Assembly: GCF_022539505.1 (NCBI RefSeq)
Contig: NC_061508.1
Location: forward strand, 265,986,736 to 266,050,735
Direction: 5' to 3'
DNA from: Lolium rigidum
Lineage: Eukaryota; Streptophyta; Magnoliopsida; Poales; Poaceae
DNA: 64,000 nt
The position numbers and the translations under genes are program-made. Every line of letters begins with the position of its first letter. Within the stretch, counting starts at the first letter, position 1. The notes under the pieces are model-generated. The model was not told where the DNA came from. It saw only the letters and a program-made list of their open reading frames with translations, and ran no database searches. Below are positions 21,717-33,465 of this stretch, in pieces.

Positions 21717-24100
21717 TTTGGCGCCCACCGTGGGGCCTTCAGCGTCTGCGGCCGGTGTCTTCATCCGGACGGGCCTCACCATCACCACCGGCGAGCGGGT
21801 CGCTTCAGGCTTGATCTGGAGATTCGGCTCCCTCGACTGCATCAGCGACAACGCTGGTTGCTTCGCCGACCGGCCGTTCCCTGCCGGCGGCAAAATCATC
21901 AGCTTCGGCGGCTTCGACGTCTACGTCGCCACCGTCGCACCACCGCGCTATCCGCGCCAGATCCTGCGCTGCGCAAGCCCTCCCCCAGAGTCGGCGCCGG
22001 CCTCACCGCCGCCGGCCCTCGCATCATGCATGAGGTCATGGCAGCCGGCGACGAATAGCCCACCAAGTCCACGCGCATCCGCGGCCCCGACTTGGAGCGC
22101 AACGTCGGCGGGCACGCGTCCGCATCAGGCGCAAAGCCGCCACCACCACCATCCCGGCTGGAGGAAGTCCGGGCGAAGCTGAGCACGCCGCTCACAACCG
22201 GCGCCGGCGCCGGCCGCCGCCACCGTCGAGGTGGACCTGGAGGCGCACCGCGTGCTCCTCCTCAAGCAGACCGAGGAGCTGGCTGCTGCTAAGCGCCAGT
22301 GGGAGATCACCCAGCGCGAGTACAACCGCGCCCACGGCCTCACCCCAGGCGGCGACAACCCCAGCCGAGCCGGCCAGATCCGCCGCAGAGGCCGCGACCT
22401 AGGCGCCGAGATCGACCGCGACGGCGCGGATGCGCCCGGCTCCGGTCAATGGAGCTGCCCCTCTACAACACCCCCGACAAGAACATGCTCGCGGCCGAAG
22501 CCGCCGCAGAAGAGCTGCACCGCCTCGAGGGCGAAGAGTTACGCCGCCAGACCGAGCGGGTGACTGATTTGCTGAAGGCTGCCAACCGGCAGTCGAAAGA
22601 CCCGAGTACGCCCAAGATCCCGAGCTTCTCACGCTCGTGGTGCCGCGAGCAATGCCGGGGACACGGCCGAGTCCATCTCCCCAGCACCAAGCCGGCGCAA
22701 CGACTCCCGCGCTACACACGCGAGCTCAAGCCGGCCGAGCCGCCAGCCAGGCGGCGGCAGCAGCCGCAGCCGGCCTCCACCAAGCCGGAACCAGGAGCAA
22801 GACTCCGAGCCTCGACGCCAGCACCGGCCGGCTCCAGAAGCCAGCGGCGCTCGCCAGCCGGCACGTTCCCGGCTGGGCCCGCGCATCGAGCCGGCAGACG
22901 CCCGAGATCGCCTCGACCGACTGGTCGAATCCCGCATTGCGGAAGAAGAGGGGCCAGCCGGTCCAAAGTGCTTCGGGCCCCGCATCGCCAATGAGCCCAT
23001 GATCGACGGCTTCCAGCTCCCGCGCGACACCCCTAAGTACGACGGCACTGCCAAGCCGGAGGACTGGCTGCTGGACTACTCCACCGCAGTCGGCATCGCC
23101 CGGGGCAACAAGCGCTGGGTGGTACGCTACTCCCCACTGATGCTGGTCGGCTCCGCCCGCACCTGGCTCAACAACCTACCAGCCGGCAGCATCAACGGCT
23201 GGCTGGATTTCGAAGAGGCCTTCATCAGCAACTTCACCGGCACCTATCGCCGGCCGGGTCGCCCTCAGCAGCTTGAGATGTGCAAGCAGGGCCCGGACGA
23301 GACGGACCGCGCATACCTGACGCGCTGGTGCGAAATGTGCAACTCCTGCGAGGGTGTGCATGAGATCCAAGCCATCAGCTTCTTCATGGGAGGCTGCCGG
23401 CCCAACACCATGCTGTGGCACAAGCTGCGCCGCAGCGACCCCAAGTCGATGGCCGCCTTGATGGCCATCGCCGACAAGTACGCGCTGGCTGAGGAAGCCG
23501 GCAAGGCGCCGGCTGATATTTCACCGGCTCCGCCAAGGCGGGACAACAACAAGCCGGCCGAGCACAAGCCGGCCGAGGGCGGCTCGCATGGCAGCCGGCG
23601 GGACAACTACCGCGGCAAGCGGCACAGCGACCAGCCGGACCGCCGGTACGGTTCCGCCCATGTGGCAGCCGTGTCGGACCATGCGGCGGCTGGCGGCAGC
23701 CGGCGACAGAAGCAAGACCGGCAGTGGAAGCCGAAGTACACCTTCGAGCAGATGCTCGACTCGCCATGCAAGTACCACAGCGGCAAGAACCCCTCGAACC
23801 ACACCACCCGCGGCGCCACTTCATGAAGCGGGCGACAAGCGGCGAGCCCCTCCCGCCCCCACCCCCGCCTCCTCCGGCCGGCGGGCCGGGTGGCCAAGCC
23901 GGCGCAGAGAACGCCAACCTCGAGCACCACGAGGCTAACCAAGTGCAACATGGCCGCTACTTGGCCGAGGATGCCACCTACATCATCTTCACCTCCGAGC
24001 CCGAGGACAAGACGAGCCAGCCAGAGCCGTTCCCTCGAGGTCAACGCGGTCATCCCGCCGGTCCCCCGGTACCTAAGCCGGGTCAGAGCAGGCCATCACT
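21688..24100 (+). pseudogene. gag: gag of Tat unit 1, frameshifted
   Basis: Capsid/nucleocapsid precursor of a Ty3-gypsy element. An ATG at 21688, still inside the LTR, opens a frame that runs through the primer site. A TAG at 22056-22058 and then several shifts break it. Recognisable parts are a coiled Glu/Arg-rich segment (about 22230-22330), the conserved capsid core from MIDGFQLPRDTPKYDG at 22999 through ADKYALAEEAGKAP near 23510, and a basic Gly/Arg-rich tail. The zinc-finger-like CKYH motif at about 23768 survives, but the matching H-T-T-R-x-C end is destroyed near 23812, where unit 2 still reads RDC. Most unit-specific breaks coincide with CAG/CTG-type differences from unit 2 and could be sequence errors. 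Confidence 0.75.
21719..21736 (+). other. Primer binding site, tRNA-Lys type, Tat unit 1
   Basis: TGGCGCCCACCGTGGGGC, complementary to the 3' end of plant tRNA-Lys(CUU) as I recall it, two bases after the LTR. Confidence 0.75.
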
Positions 24101-24109
24101 TTTGATCAC

Positions 24110-24795
24110 CGCGACACACTGGCTGTCCTGCCAAAGCCGGGCAGCTACGCCATGGTCCTCGACCCCACCATTGGCACGACCCGGCGCAGCGTGCGCTTCT
24201 CGCGCGTCCTCATCGACGGCGGCAGCAGCATCAACATCCTCTACCGCGACACCGCCCGCAAGCTAGGCATCCAAGAAGCCGAGCTGCGTCCCACCCCCGC
24301 CGTCTTCCATGGCATCGTGCCGGGCCACTTGCTGCCGGCCGATCAGCCGGATCACGCTGGAGGTGATGTTCGGGAAGCCGGATCACTTCCGCACCGAAAG
24401 GATTGAGTTCGAGGTGGTGGACCTCGTGAGTCCCTACCACGCGCTCCTGGGCAGGCCAGCCACGACCAAGTTCATGGCGGTGCCCCACTATGGATACCCG
24501 AAGATGAAGCTGCCCGGCCCTAAAGGGGTCATCACCGTAGCCGGCGACTATCGCCGCTCCATGGACTGCGCCACGCGAGCTCCAAGATGGCCCGGACGCT
24601 GGTCATCGCCACCGAGAAGCAGCTCATCCACGACGCCGTCGCCTGGCTAAGGCCGCGCGGGCGGACATGCCGGCTGTGGGCAACCCGGCTGGGACGACTC
24701 ACTTCCAGCCGGCCGACAACACCAAGAAGATCCTGCTCGACCCGGCGCAGCCGGACAAGTACGTCACCATCGGTTCCGGCTTGAGCAGCAAATAG
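24110..24795 (+). pseudogene. Protease region of Tat unit 1
   Basis: A retropepsin-type domain. The active-site motif is D-G-G-S-S with its Asp at 24215-24217 (VLIDGGSSINILYRDTARK). Typical downstream segments follow (YHALLGRP and KFMAVPHYGYPKMKLPGPKG). A frame change lies near 24330 and another near 24590. The frame closes at TAG 24793-24795 exactly where the RT leader begins; the same TAG is present in unit 2. Confidence 0.75.
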
Positions 24796-25800
24796 GAAGG
24801 CGAGCTCACCAGCTTCCTCCGTGAGAATCGGGACATCTTCGCATGGTCTCCAAGGGACATGCCGGGTGTACCGAGGGAGTTGGCTGAGAACCACCTCCAC
24901 GTCAGGCCTGAAGCCAAGCCGGTGAAGCAGCCTCTCAGGCGCTTCGCCGAAGAACGAAGGAAGGCCATCGGTGAAGAAATCGCCCGGCTTCTAGCTGCCG
25001 GCTTCATCATGGAAGTGCTGCACCCGGACTGGTTGCGCGAACCCGGTCCTGGTTTTGAAGAAGAACTTCTCTGGCGCATGTGTATCGACTACACCAGCCT
25101 CAACAAGGTGTGCCCGAAGGATCCCTTCCCCCTGCCGCGCATAGATCAAGTTATAGACTCGACTGCCGGCTGTGAACTGTTGTCTTTTCTAGATGCCTAT
25201 TCGGGCTACCACCAGATTCCTTTGAATCCGGCTGATCAAATAAAGACTTCGTTCATTACCCCGTACGGGGCTTACTGCTACACGACTATGCCATTCGGCT
25301 TGAAAAATGCGAGCGCCACCTACCAAAGGTGCATGCAAAAATGTTTGCGAGGATCAAATCGGCAGAAATGTTCACGCATATGTGGATGATGTCGTTGTAA
25401 AAACCAAGGAGATGCCTACCCTCCTTGATGACTTGAGAGAAACCTTCACCAATCTGCGAAGATTCCGGATTAAGCTCAACCGGCCAAGTGCACGTTCGGC
25501 GTGCCCGACCAGCCAACTCCTGGGCTACCTCGTCTCTCGGCGAGGAATCGAAGCCAACCCGGAGAAGATCGGTGCCATTGAGAAGATGGAACTACCGCGA
25601 GTGCCTCAAGGACGTCCAGAAGTTCACCGGATGCACGGCCTCCTTGAGCCGCTTCGTCGGCCGGGCTGGGAGAGAGGCACCGCCCTGTGCCGAGCTGCTG
25701 AAAAATCGGACAAATTCGTCTGGTCACCACAGGCGGATGAAGCCTTCCGTGACTTGAAGCGCGTGCTCTCAACCGCGCCCATCCTCGCATCGCGTGGTTA
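24796..25800 (+). pseudogene. Reverse transcriptase of Tat unit 1
   Basis: The leader ELAENHLHVRPEAKPVKQPL is followed by RT blocks: RRKAIGEEI, MCIDYTSLNKVCPKDPFPLP, FLDAYSGYHQIPLNP and MPFGLKNASATYQRCM. The catalytic Y-V-D-D is at 25379-25390. Two frame shifts (near 25050 and 25355) interrupt it; unit 2 reads through the second in the other frame. It ends in ASRG followed by TAG, after which the first RNase H lacks its N-terminal part in both units. Confidence 0.78.
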
Positions 25801-26650
25801 GCGTCGTCCTGGTGGTGGAGCGTAAGGAGGCCGGCAAGGAAGCCGGCAAGGAGCAGTCGGTCCAGCGCCCAGTCTACTACCTTAGCGAAGTGCTGTCCCA
25901 GTCGAAGCAAAACTACCCCCACTACCGAGAAGGTCACATACGAGCGTATACATGGCGGCCAAGAAGCTCAAGCACTACTTCCAGGAGCATCCCATCAAGG
26001 TGGTGGCCACAGCACCCTTGGCGGAAATCATTGGTAGCAAGGACGTCAATGGCCGGGTCGCCAAGTGGGCCCTGGAGCTAGCCGCCCACACCATCATCTA
26101 CGAGCCGCGCACGGCCATCAAGTCACAGATCCTCGCGGACTTCTTCGTCGACTGGGCCGAGATGCAATACTTGCCGCTCGTGCACGACTCCACGCCTTGG
26201 AAGCTGCACTTTGACGGCTCAAAGATGCGAAACGGCTGGGAGCCGGCATCGTCATCACCTCCCCCAAGGAGATCGGGCTGGACTACGTCCTGCAGATCCA
26301 CTTCGCCGCATCCAATAATGTGGCGGAGTACGAAGCGCTCATTCATGGGCTGAAGCTGGCCAAGGAGATCGGCGTGCGTCGCATCCTTTGCTTCGGTGAC
26401 TCCGACTTGGTTATCACGGCAAGCATCGGGCGGCCGGGACGCGAAGGACGCCAACATGGCCTCGTACCGCTTCCACGTCCAGCAGCTATCCGGCTTCTTC
26501 GATGGCTGTGAATTTCATCATGTGCCACGAGCAAACAACGAGGCGGCAGACGCCCTATCCAAGATTGGCTCAACCCGGCAAGCCATTCTGCCGGGCATTG
26601 CCTTAGCGGTCCTCAAGAAACCGTCCATCATACCGTCACCGGACTCGGAT
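25801..26650 (+). pseudogene. RNase H and additional RNase H of Tat unit 1
   Basis: A truncated gypsy RNase H (VVSVVLVVERKEAG, YYLSEVLSQSKQNYPHY, VVATAPLAEIIGSKDVNGR, ILADFFVDW) is followed by a second RNase H-like domain starting at KLHFDGSK. The second carries NNVAEYEALIHGLKLAKEIG and NEAADALSKIG, a domain typical of Tat-lineage elements. Frameshifts lie near 25930, 26240 and 26415. Both RNase H domains lie between RT and integrase, as expected. Confidence 0.7.
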
Positions 26651-26850
26651 TCCATATTCGTGCCGGCTGACCGAGGGCCTCTCGGCCGAACCAGGGGCTT
26701 CATCGCCCAAGTCGGGGCTTATCGGCCCGAACCCGCCGGCTCCACGGCCCGAACCCGGGGGCTTCTCGGTCCAACGCGGGGGCTTCTCAGCCAAACTCGG
26801 GGGCTTTTCAGCCGAACCCGCCGGCTTCACAGCCGGAACCCGGCGACCAT
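26650..26850 (+). repeat. Proline/asparagine-rich repeat spacer, Tat unit 1
   Basis: Between the additional RNase H and integrase lie several short repeats of a 21-30-base unit around CCGAACCCGGGGGCTTCTCAG, partly scrambled compared with the clean version in unit 2 (39299-39490). Confidence 0.65.
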
Positions 26851-26859
26851 GCAGTCGAA

Positions 26860-28191
26860 TCCGGAAGCTCCGAAGATGGAGGCCTTGGTGGTCGGCGTAT
26901 TCGAAATAAAATGCGTACCATCATGGGCACAAGAATTCCTCTCCTACCTCACCGATGGTGTGCTGCCCAATGATAGGGTCCAAGCCAGGCAGATTGAGAG
27001 AAGGGCCAAGGACTATACAATCATCAACCACGAGCTATACAAACGCAGCGTAAGTGGGGTGCTCCAGCGGTGCGTCGAGCCGACTGAAGGGATTGAACTC
27101 CTACGGGAAATCCACCAGGGAGAGTGCGGCCACCACGCCTCCTCCAGAGCCATAGTGGCCAAAGCCTTCCGGCACGGTTTTTACTGGCCGACTACGCTCA
27201 GAGACGCAGAAGAACTGGTGAAGAAGTGCAACGGCTGCCAACGCTTTGCCAAGCAAAAGAACACTCCGGCTTCCGCCTTGAAGACCATCCCCATTACTTG
27301 GCCATTTGCCGTATGGGGCCTGGATATGGTGGGCCCATTCAAAACAGCCCGAGGCGGCATGACTCATCTCTTGGTGATGATTGATAAATTCACTAAGTGG
27401 ATCGAAGCCAAACCAATCAAGAAGCTGGACGGCTCCACAGCTGTCACATTCCTCAAGGAGATAATCGTGAGATACGGCTACCCCCATAGCATTATCACCG
27501 ACAACGGCAGCAATTTCGCCGAAGGCGTCTTCAAACGCTATTGCGGGGAGATGGGGATCCAAATGGACCTATCATCCGTAGCACATCCGGAGTCAAACGG
27601 CCAAGTAGAGAAAGCAAACGGCTTGATCCTAGCCGGCATCCGGCCCCGGCTGGTGGAGCCGCTTGAGCGCTCCGGCCGGCTGGCTGGATTGAAGAGCTGC
27701 CCGGCGTCTCGTGGAGCCTGCGCACGACGCCAAACCGCTCGGTCGGCTTCACACCCTTCTTCCTCGTATACGGGGCCGAAGCCGTCCTGCCGACTGATAT
27801 CGAGCACGACGCGCCAAGGATCAAGCTATACACAGAAGCTGAAGCCAAAGAAGCTCGTGAAGATGGGGTCGACCTGGTTGAAGAGATCCGGCTGATGGCT
27901 GAATCCAGGTCTACCGTATACCAGCAAAGCCTCCGACGCTATCACAGCCGGAAGGTCAAGTCCTTAGCATTCCGAGAAGGAGACCTAGTGCTCCGGCTGA
28001 TCCAGCGGACAGCCGGACAGCATAAACTATCATCCCCATGGGAGGGTCCCTTCATCGTGAGCAAGGCAGTAGGCAATGATTCCTACTATCTCATAGATGC
28101 CCAAGAGGCTAAGAAAAACAAGGCAAACAAAACTGACGAGGAGACTAAACGTCCCTGGAATGTCAGGTTGCTTCGACCATTTTATACTTGA
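26860..28191 (+). pseudogene. Integrase of Tat unit 1
   Basis: It has a zinc-binding N-terminal domain (HHASSRAIVAKAFRHGFYWPT, then C-N-G-C), then a catalytic core with D at 27323-27325, D at 27500-27502 and E at 27608-27610. That spacing is D,D-35-E. The C-terminal domain includes YHSRKVKSLAFREGDLVLR and SSPWEGPFIVSKAVGNDSYYL and ends RLLRPFYT before TGA. The frame is open across the catalytic core and shifts once near 27690. Of the two units this one keeps the better integrase core. Confidence 0.8.
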
Positions 28192-28789
28192 GAGCAGGAA
28201 TGTATGTATCCCTCGTACTCCCTTTTGTAAGTCATGAAAAAGCAAGCGCTAAGAGCGCTGATTTCGACAAGTTTTTCGCCTACTCTACTATTTTTGCCGA
28301 TTGGCTAACACCCTCTCACGCGGCCGGCTTAGTAACGTGATCCGGTTTCCGACAGCCGGCTTCCGACCAGCTACAGACCGCAACCCGGCTGTCCCGGCGG
28401 CGGGAGTAAGTGCCTAGGGAGCCGGCACGCGAAAGACGGTTAAGGGAAAGAGTGAAAGCGAATCGTTTCTTGCACAACTTTTCATAAGTGTCGGATTGCC
28501 GAATTCGACTTATTCGGCCGAAATACTTGTCGGCCTCACCCGGCGGCCCGCTCTTGATCCGGCGACGGACCGCAAGTCGGACGTACGATCGGCAAGGGAA
28601 CAGCCAAAGAGTGGGGCGGATGGGAAAAAGCGGACAAGTCGGAAGAAAGCAAGCCGGCACACAAATGATTAACCAAACACATTAAAGTGTGCCCTAATAA
28701 AAGGATAATAATACTGTCTTACATATGCACCCGGCATCCCGGGGATTTAACGAATTGTCTTGCAAAAGCGCAAGAAAACGAGGTGAAAG
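28192..28789. other. Intergenic region between convergent pol and antisense gene, unit 1
   Basis: About 600 bases without a reading frame separate the integrase stop from the stop of the minus-strand gene. It should hold the 3' ends of two converging transcripts. I see no certain polyadenylation signal; AATAAAAGGATAATAATAC near 28695 is AT-rich and a candidate. Confidence 0.5.
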
Positions 28790-31700
28790 CTAAGCACCGG
28801 CTGGATCAGGACCAGCCGGGGGAGCATCAGCGGAGCCGGCTGCCGGATCATCCTCAGGCACATCTTCCGCCTCCTCATCCTCCGCCTCTTCCTCATCGTC
28901 GTCGGATGGTGGATTCGGGTCCGCGATGAAGATAGCCTTGTCGACGAAGTCGGCAATGGCGCAGGCACGGGCGAGCCGAGCGGTTTTGTTCTGCGCTGGG
29001 AGCTTGTCCTCCACGTCGGCGCGCCGGTACTCCAACTGGTCGAGGCTAACCTCGTTATACCAGGAGAGCACAAACGACAGCGCCATATCAGCTCCGGCGC
29101 GCGCGGCCGACTCCTTCCAGTCCCAGGAAGCGGTCGGGAGCCCTCTCTAGCCAGGCGATGAGGTTGGAGAGGTCTTGCGGCAGCGTCTTCGTCGGCCACA
29201 GCAGCCGGATCAGCTCTTCCGCCGCCTTCCGCAGCTCCCAGCCAAGCTTGGTGATTGGCTCCACACGGGCGGCCATGGACGACAAATAATCATCCATGGT
29301 GAAGCAATCGGAGCTCTGCTCCCCAGTGGCCTGCCGGCGCTCCTCCCGCGCCCTGCCAACAGCTGCTAACGCCGCCTCCTGCGCCTCAGGGAAGGCCGCT
29401 GCAAAAAAGAAACACATCAGAAATCAGAGAAGCCGGAAAAAGGCAGAAAAATGCAAATTTTCGAAGTCCTAAAGTAAAACTGGCGGCAGCCGGCAAGGTC
29501 CGACTGCCCCCAGCCTGAAGATGGAGATTCCGAAGCTCTAAAAGTAAGACTGGCGGCAGCCGGCAAGGACCGACTGCCCCCAGCCTGAAGATGGAGATTT
29601 CGAAGTAAAAAGGAAAAAAGCCTGGCGGCAGCCGGCAAGGACCGACTGCCCCCAGCCTGAAGATGGAGATATCGGAAAAACCAAAGTTTCTGCCGCCGGC
29701 TGCCAACCTAAGCCGGCAGCCGACGGCCGAAAGCCGGCAAAGGGAAAGGCATAAGATAAAAGACTCACCCGCCAAGCCACGGTCGAGCGCGCTAATTTCC
29801 TCCACCCACCGCTTGGCGGTGGCCGACAGCTCATTGGACTTGGTGGTCACCTCTTCACGAAGCGCAAGCCGCTGTCGTTCCACCTCCTCCAGCCGCTTGC
29901 TCAGGCCCTCCAGTTTCTCCTCCCCGTCCTTCTTGAGGGCGGCAAGTTCCTTGAGGTGGTTAGCCTCAAGAAGGCGCAGCCGCTTCAGCTCCCCATCAGC
30001 CACCTTCAGCTTGGCGGCAGCAGCCCGGCCCGTTTCCTCGCTCAAGGCGCATTGGGCACGGGCGGCTCGGAGATCCGACTCCAGCTGCGGGACCCGGGCG
30101 GCCTCAGCTGCAAGCCGGCAAAAACAAGCCATCAGCAAAAAAGAAACCTAACAGAAAAAGAGCAAGTCAAAAGAAAGAAAACCCTACCCTTGGCATCCTT
30201 CAGCTCACGGGCCAGGCCGGCCATCTCAATTTTGGCCTTGTGGTAGCTGGTCATGACCTGATTATACAAAACGGTACGCCGCTCCGTGACCGCCTGAGAG
30301 AAGCAAAAAGTCAGATATCTAGGCGAAGCCCGGGCCGGCCCCAAGCAGCCGGCCCATGCCTCGGAGGGCTACCAGGATAGCAACAACTGAAAAAAGTCAA
30401 GACAAAACACTCACCTTGTCGGCCTCCTCCAACTTCGCCAGGTTGGTCAGGGTCTCGGTGGCCCTGGCCCTGAGGTTGGCGCGGAAGCCGGAGAAAAACA
30501 TCTTCATGGGCGCCACGCCTGGCTGCCCCTCCCGGCTGGTCACCTCCCAGGCGTCCGCCTGGTGCCACGCCTTCTCCATCGTGCCAGCTGAGCCCAGGCT
30601 GGAGTCGGAGGCGGATGCCACGTTCAGCAGCCCGGCACCCTTGGCCACGTGGAGGCCCGTCGTCGGCTCGGACGGCCCCTCCATCCTTACCAGTGCCCGG
30701 GAGCCGGCGTCCTTTGCGCGAGCCGGCTCGTCCCTAGCCGGCTCCTCCCTCGTCGGCCCCGAAGATGGAGGCGGCGCGGTCGAAGCAGTCGGCCCGGTGG
30801 GAGCCGTCGTCTCCGGCGCCTGAGGTGCTCCCTCCGGGCTGCTCCCCAGCACCGCAACGTTAGGCGCGGGCCCGCCGACTTCGGTCGCAGGCGGCGCAGC
30901 CCCGCCAGCTCCGGCTCCAGGTGCAGGCGGCATACCCCTGCCAGCTCCGGCCGCCTGCTCCACAAACGGGACACGGCGCGGAAACATGTCGTCCAGGGTC
31001 GGCCGGCGCACCGACTCACCCTGGGCGCCGCCGCCGGGCGCCGCGGAGAGCGCGAGCGAAGAAGACGACCCCGCAGAAGGCGGCGTAGCCGCAGGCGGCA
31101 CGATAACGGCGAGGCGGCGTGCGCGCGCGCGTAGAGGGCTGCGGGGTTGGCTCCTCTCTCTGCGCTGAGGCGGCGACGTGATGGGGGAGCCGCCGAGAGC
31201 CGCCGCCCTGGGTAAACTTTATCGGAGCCCTAGTTGAACAAACAAGAAAAGATAAATACGAGAAAGTAAGGAAAGAAAAGGAATCAAACAACAAAGAAAA
31301 AGAGCTTACCCGGCTTGCTCCGGGAACCCTCCTGGGCGCCTGTCGGCGCTGCTTCTTGGCCTTGGCCTCCGGCGCGACGCGTGGATCCGCCGATGGCCCG
31401 CTTCTTCCCCTTGGGCGCCGAAGTCGCCGAGGCGGCAGGCGGCCTCACGCGCGGGGGCACCGCGGGGATCGGCCCCGTACTCGGACTCCCGCCGGCTCCG
31501 CTTGCTCCTGCTGCTCCTCCGGTTCGTGCTCCGGTGAGGGCGGCGGGTTGTGCTCCCCGGCCGCCTTGGTCCGGCACCTCCGGCGGATCGTCGTCGCCGG
31601 CTTGGTCGCGGGCCGGGTCAGCCGGATCGACATGATCCGGCGTCCAGATCTTCTGCGCCAGGTCGCCATCCTCAATACCTTGGCGGACGAAAAGATGAAA

Positions 31701-32644
31701 GCAAAACAAGATAAATATCAAGTCGGCCACGCAGCCGCAAGCCGGAAGTCGGCCAAAACATCAACTTACCAGCTACGGCGGCGACTCCCGGTCGTAGGGC
31801 GGCAGCCCTCAATCCCGGTTCTCCGGCATGTTGGCCTTGGTGATGTTGTTCACCCGGCGAGCAACCTGGGCCTTGGTGAGCTCCACCTTCGACGTCCGGG
31901 TTGGGTCAAGCCGGCCGGACATGTGCCCGATCTTGTGGACACGCCTGCGGAGCGGCGGCACCCGGCGCATGACGTAAGTGCGAGAGGAGATCCTCGGCGC
32001 TCAGCCGGCCTCCCGTGACACACTCCCCAAGAAATCCCACAGAAGGTTCACCTCCGCGTCCGGATCCGCGGACTTGGGGTTGTGGCCCCGGTTGAGCCGG
32101 CCGGCCAGGCGGAGCCGGGTTGTATTCCGGCAGGTTGAGCCGGTCGAAGGCTGGGCTGTCGTTCCGCACATAGAAGAAGGACATCCGCGGTTCTTCACAG
32201 AATCCACGGTCGGGATCCGTGGAAAAGACGTACCCGTGCGAGGATATATGGAGGCGGCGCCGCAGGTCCTCAAACGGCCTTCGGTCGTCCGCGCCTTGAT
32301 GTAGAAGAGCCGGCTCCGAACTCCACATCCGGCCACAAGCCGGCGTAGCCTTCCATGAAAGCCACGTAGCAGCTGAGAAGGATGAAGGCGTTGGCCGGCA
32401 GGTGGTGAGGCTGCAGGCCGAAGAAGTCGAGGAACCGGCGGAAGAAGTTCGAAGCCGGCAAGCCCAACCCACGGTCGAGGTGCGCTCCGAAGACCACACG
32501 TTCGCCGGGTTCTGGCCTGGGCTCCATCTCGGCGCCAGGCGCCCTCGTAGTCACCCCCGCCGGAATGCGATGGAGGCGCACGAGCCGCTCGATGTCGTCC
32601 TCCCGCATGTAGGAACCCCTCCAAGAGCTGCTTGGTTGAGCCAT
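28790..32644 (-). CDS. Antisense six-exon gene, putative gypsy-type transposon protein, Tat unit 1
   Basis: Minus-strand gene between integrase and the 3' LTR, ATG at 32644 and stop at 28790-28792. The exon plan follows unit 2. Exon 1 encodes a domain I recognise as the plant putative gypsy-type transposon family (PF04195). Exon 3 (about 30415-31210) is Pro/Ala-rich, reads VRRPTLDDMFPRRVPFVEQ, and is intact to EEADK before a GTGAG donor. Exon 4 includes VLYNQVMTSYHKAKIEMAGL. Exon 5 (about 29770-30110) is a coiled coil rich in Leu/Glu/Lys. Exon 6 ends in a long Asp/Glu tail and PAGPDPAGA. Exon 1 is frameshifted here, near 32090 and 32310, while exon 3 is better kept than in unit 2. The function is unknown. 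Confidence 0.6.
29478..29685 (-). repeat. Three tandem copies of a roughly 60-70-bp unit in an intron, unit 1
   Basis: Each copy contains GGCGGCAGCCGGCAAGG, CCGACTGCCCCCAGCCTGAA and GATGGAGAT, starting near 29481, 29551 and 29622. They lie in intron 5 of the antisense gene. The same three copies are in unit 2 at about 42114-42310. Confidence 0.75.
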
Positions 32645-32939
32645 TGAGGAGGAGGAGGAAGAAGAAGACCACGAGAGGCGAAACGGCGAAGAAGAGCCGC
32701 TCCTCGCCGGGGGAGATCGCGGTGGAGAAGAGCGCGCCGTCGACACGCGCGGCCCCGTGGCGCCGCATTGGCGGAGTAGTGGCGGTAGCTCGGCGGAGGA
32801 ACGTCGGGCGACCGCCCGCCGGAGTCCGCCAGGGAAACGATGGAGTAGCCGCGCCGGATCGGTGGAAAGCTCGAGCGGGAGAAGGAGCGGAGTGAGAGCG
32901 CGAGGAAGAAGAAGGACGCCTCGATACCGCTCCGGTGGC

Positions 32940-32946
32940 ATTTATA
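32940..32946 (-). promoter_or_regulatory. TATA box of the antisense gene, unit 1
   Basis: The plus strand reads ATTTATA, so the minus strand is TATAAAT in GGCGGCTATAAATGCCACCG, about 300 bases upstream of the exon 1 ATG. The box is conserved in unit 2, so the gene probably has its own promoter separate from the LTR. Confidence 0.6.
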
Positions 32947-33465
32947 GCCGCCTGACGCGCCAGTTGCGTGGCCACGTGGCGATCGTGGGCCACGATGGGG
33001 ATTTACTGCGGCCTTAACTACCTCCACGACTGCAGCGGTTACCGAAAACTGCCACGCCACTTCCCCCACGACCGCACCAGATCCGGAGGAGACATTGATG
33101 TGACCAGACGAAACGGCAACAGGAGCTAGCCGTCAGACCCGTCAAGTCGGGCGCAAGACCCAAGGCGGCGGAAACTCCGGTGCTCCCAGTCGGAGCCGGA
33201 CATTAAATTCAAACCAGCTCCAAACTTTCCTAACGAGGCGGAGACATCATCAACACTTGTGAAAAAGCAAAAGCTGCGAGACGCGAAAATAGCGTCCGGC
33301 TATAAGCAGCCGGATGGGGCAAGCCGGATGAGGGCGCAGCCGGCTGAACGGAAATTCTCGGTCGGCCCCTCCAAGGGCCGCCCAATACTTTCGAGAAGAT
33401 CTAAGAGCCGGGGAAACCTGCCTAGGTCCCTCTTAACGCATGACCTTGCCAGCTTCGGGGGCTAA

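Noticed and set aside
22399..24053. Several 75-178-codon minus-strand ORFs over gag of Tat unit 1 (and 35267-36590 in unit 2)
   Set aside because: High GC and codon bias of gag leave the reverse frames open; no domains, and no continuity between units beyond that imposed by gag.
29478..29685. CRISPR-like repeat and spacer spacing
   Set aside because: Only three copies, of 60-70 bp, in an intron of a plant retrotransposon; there is no array structure.
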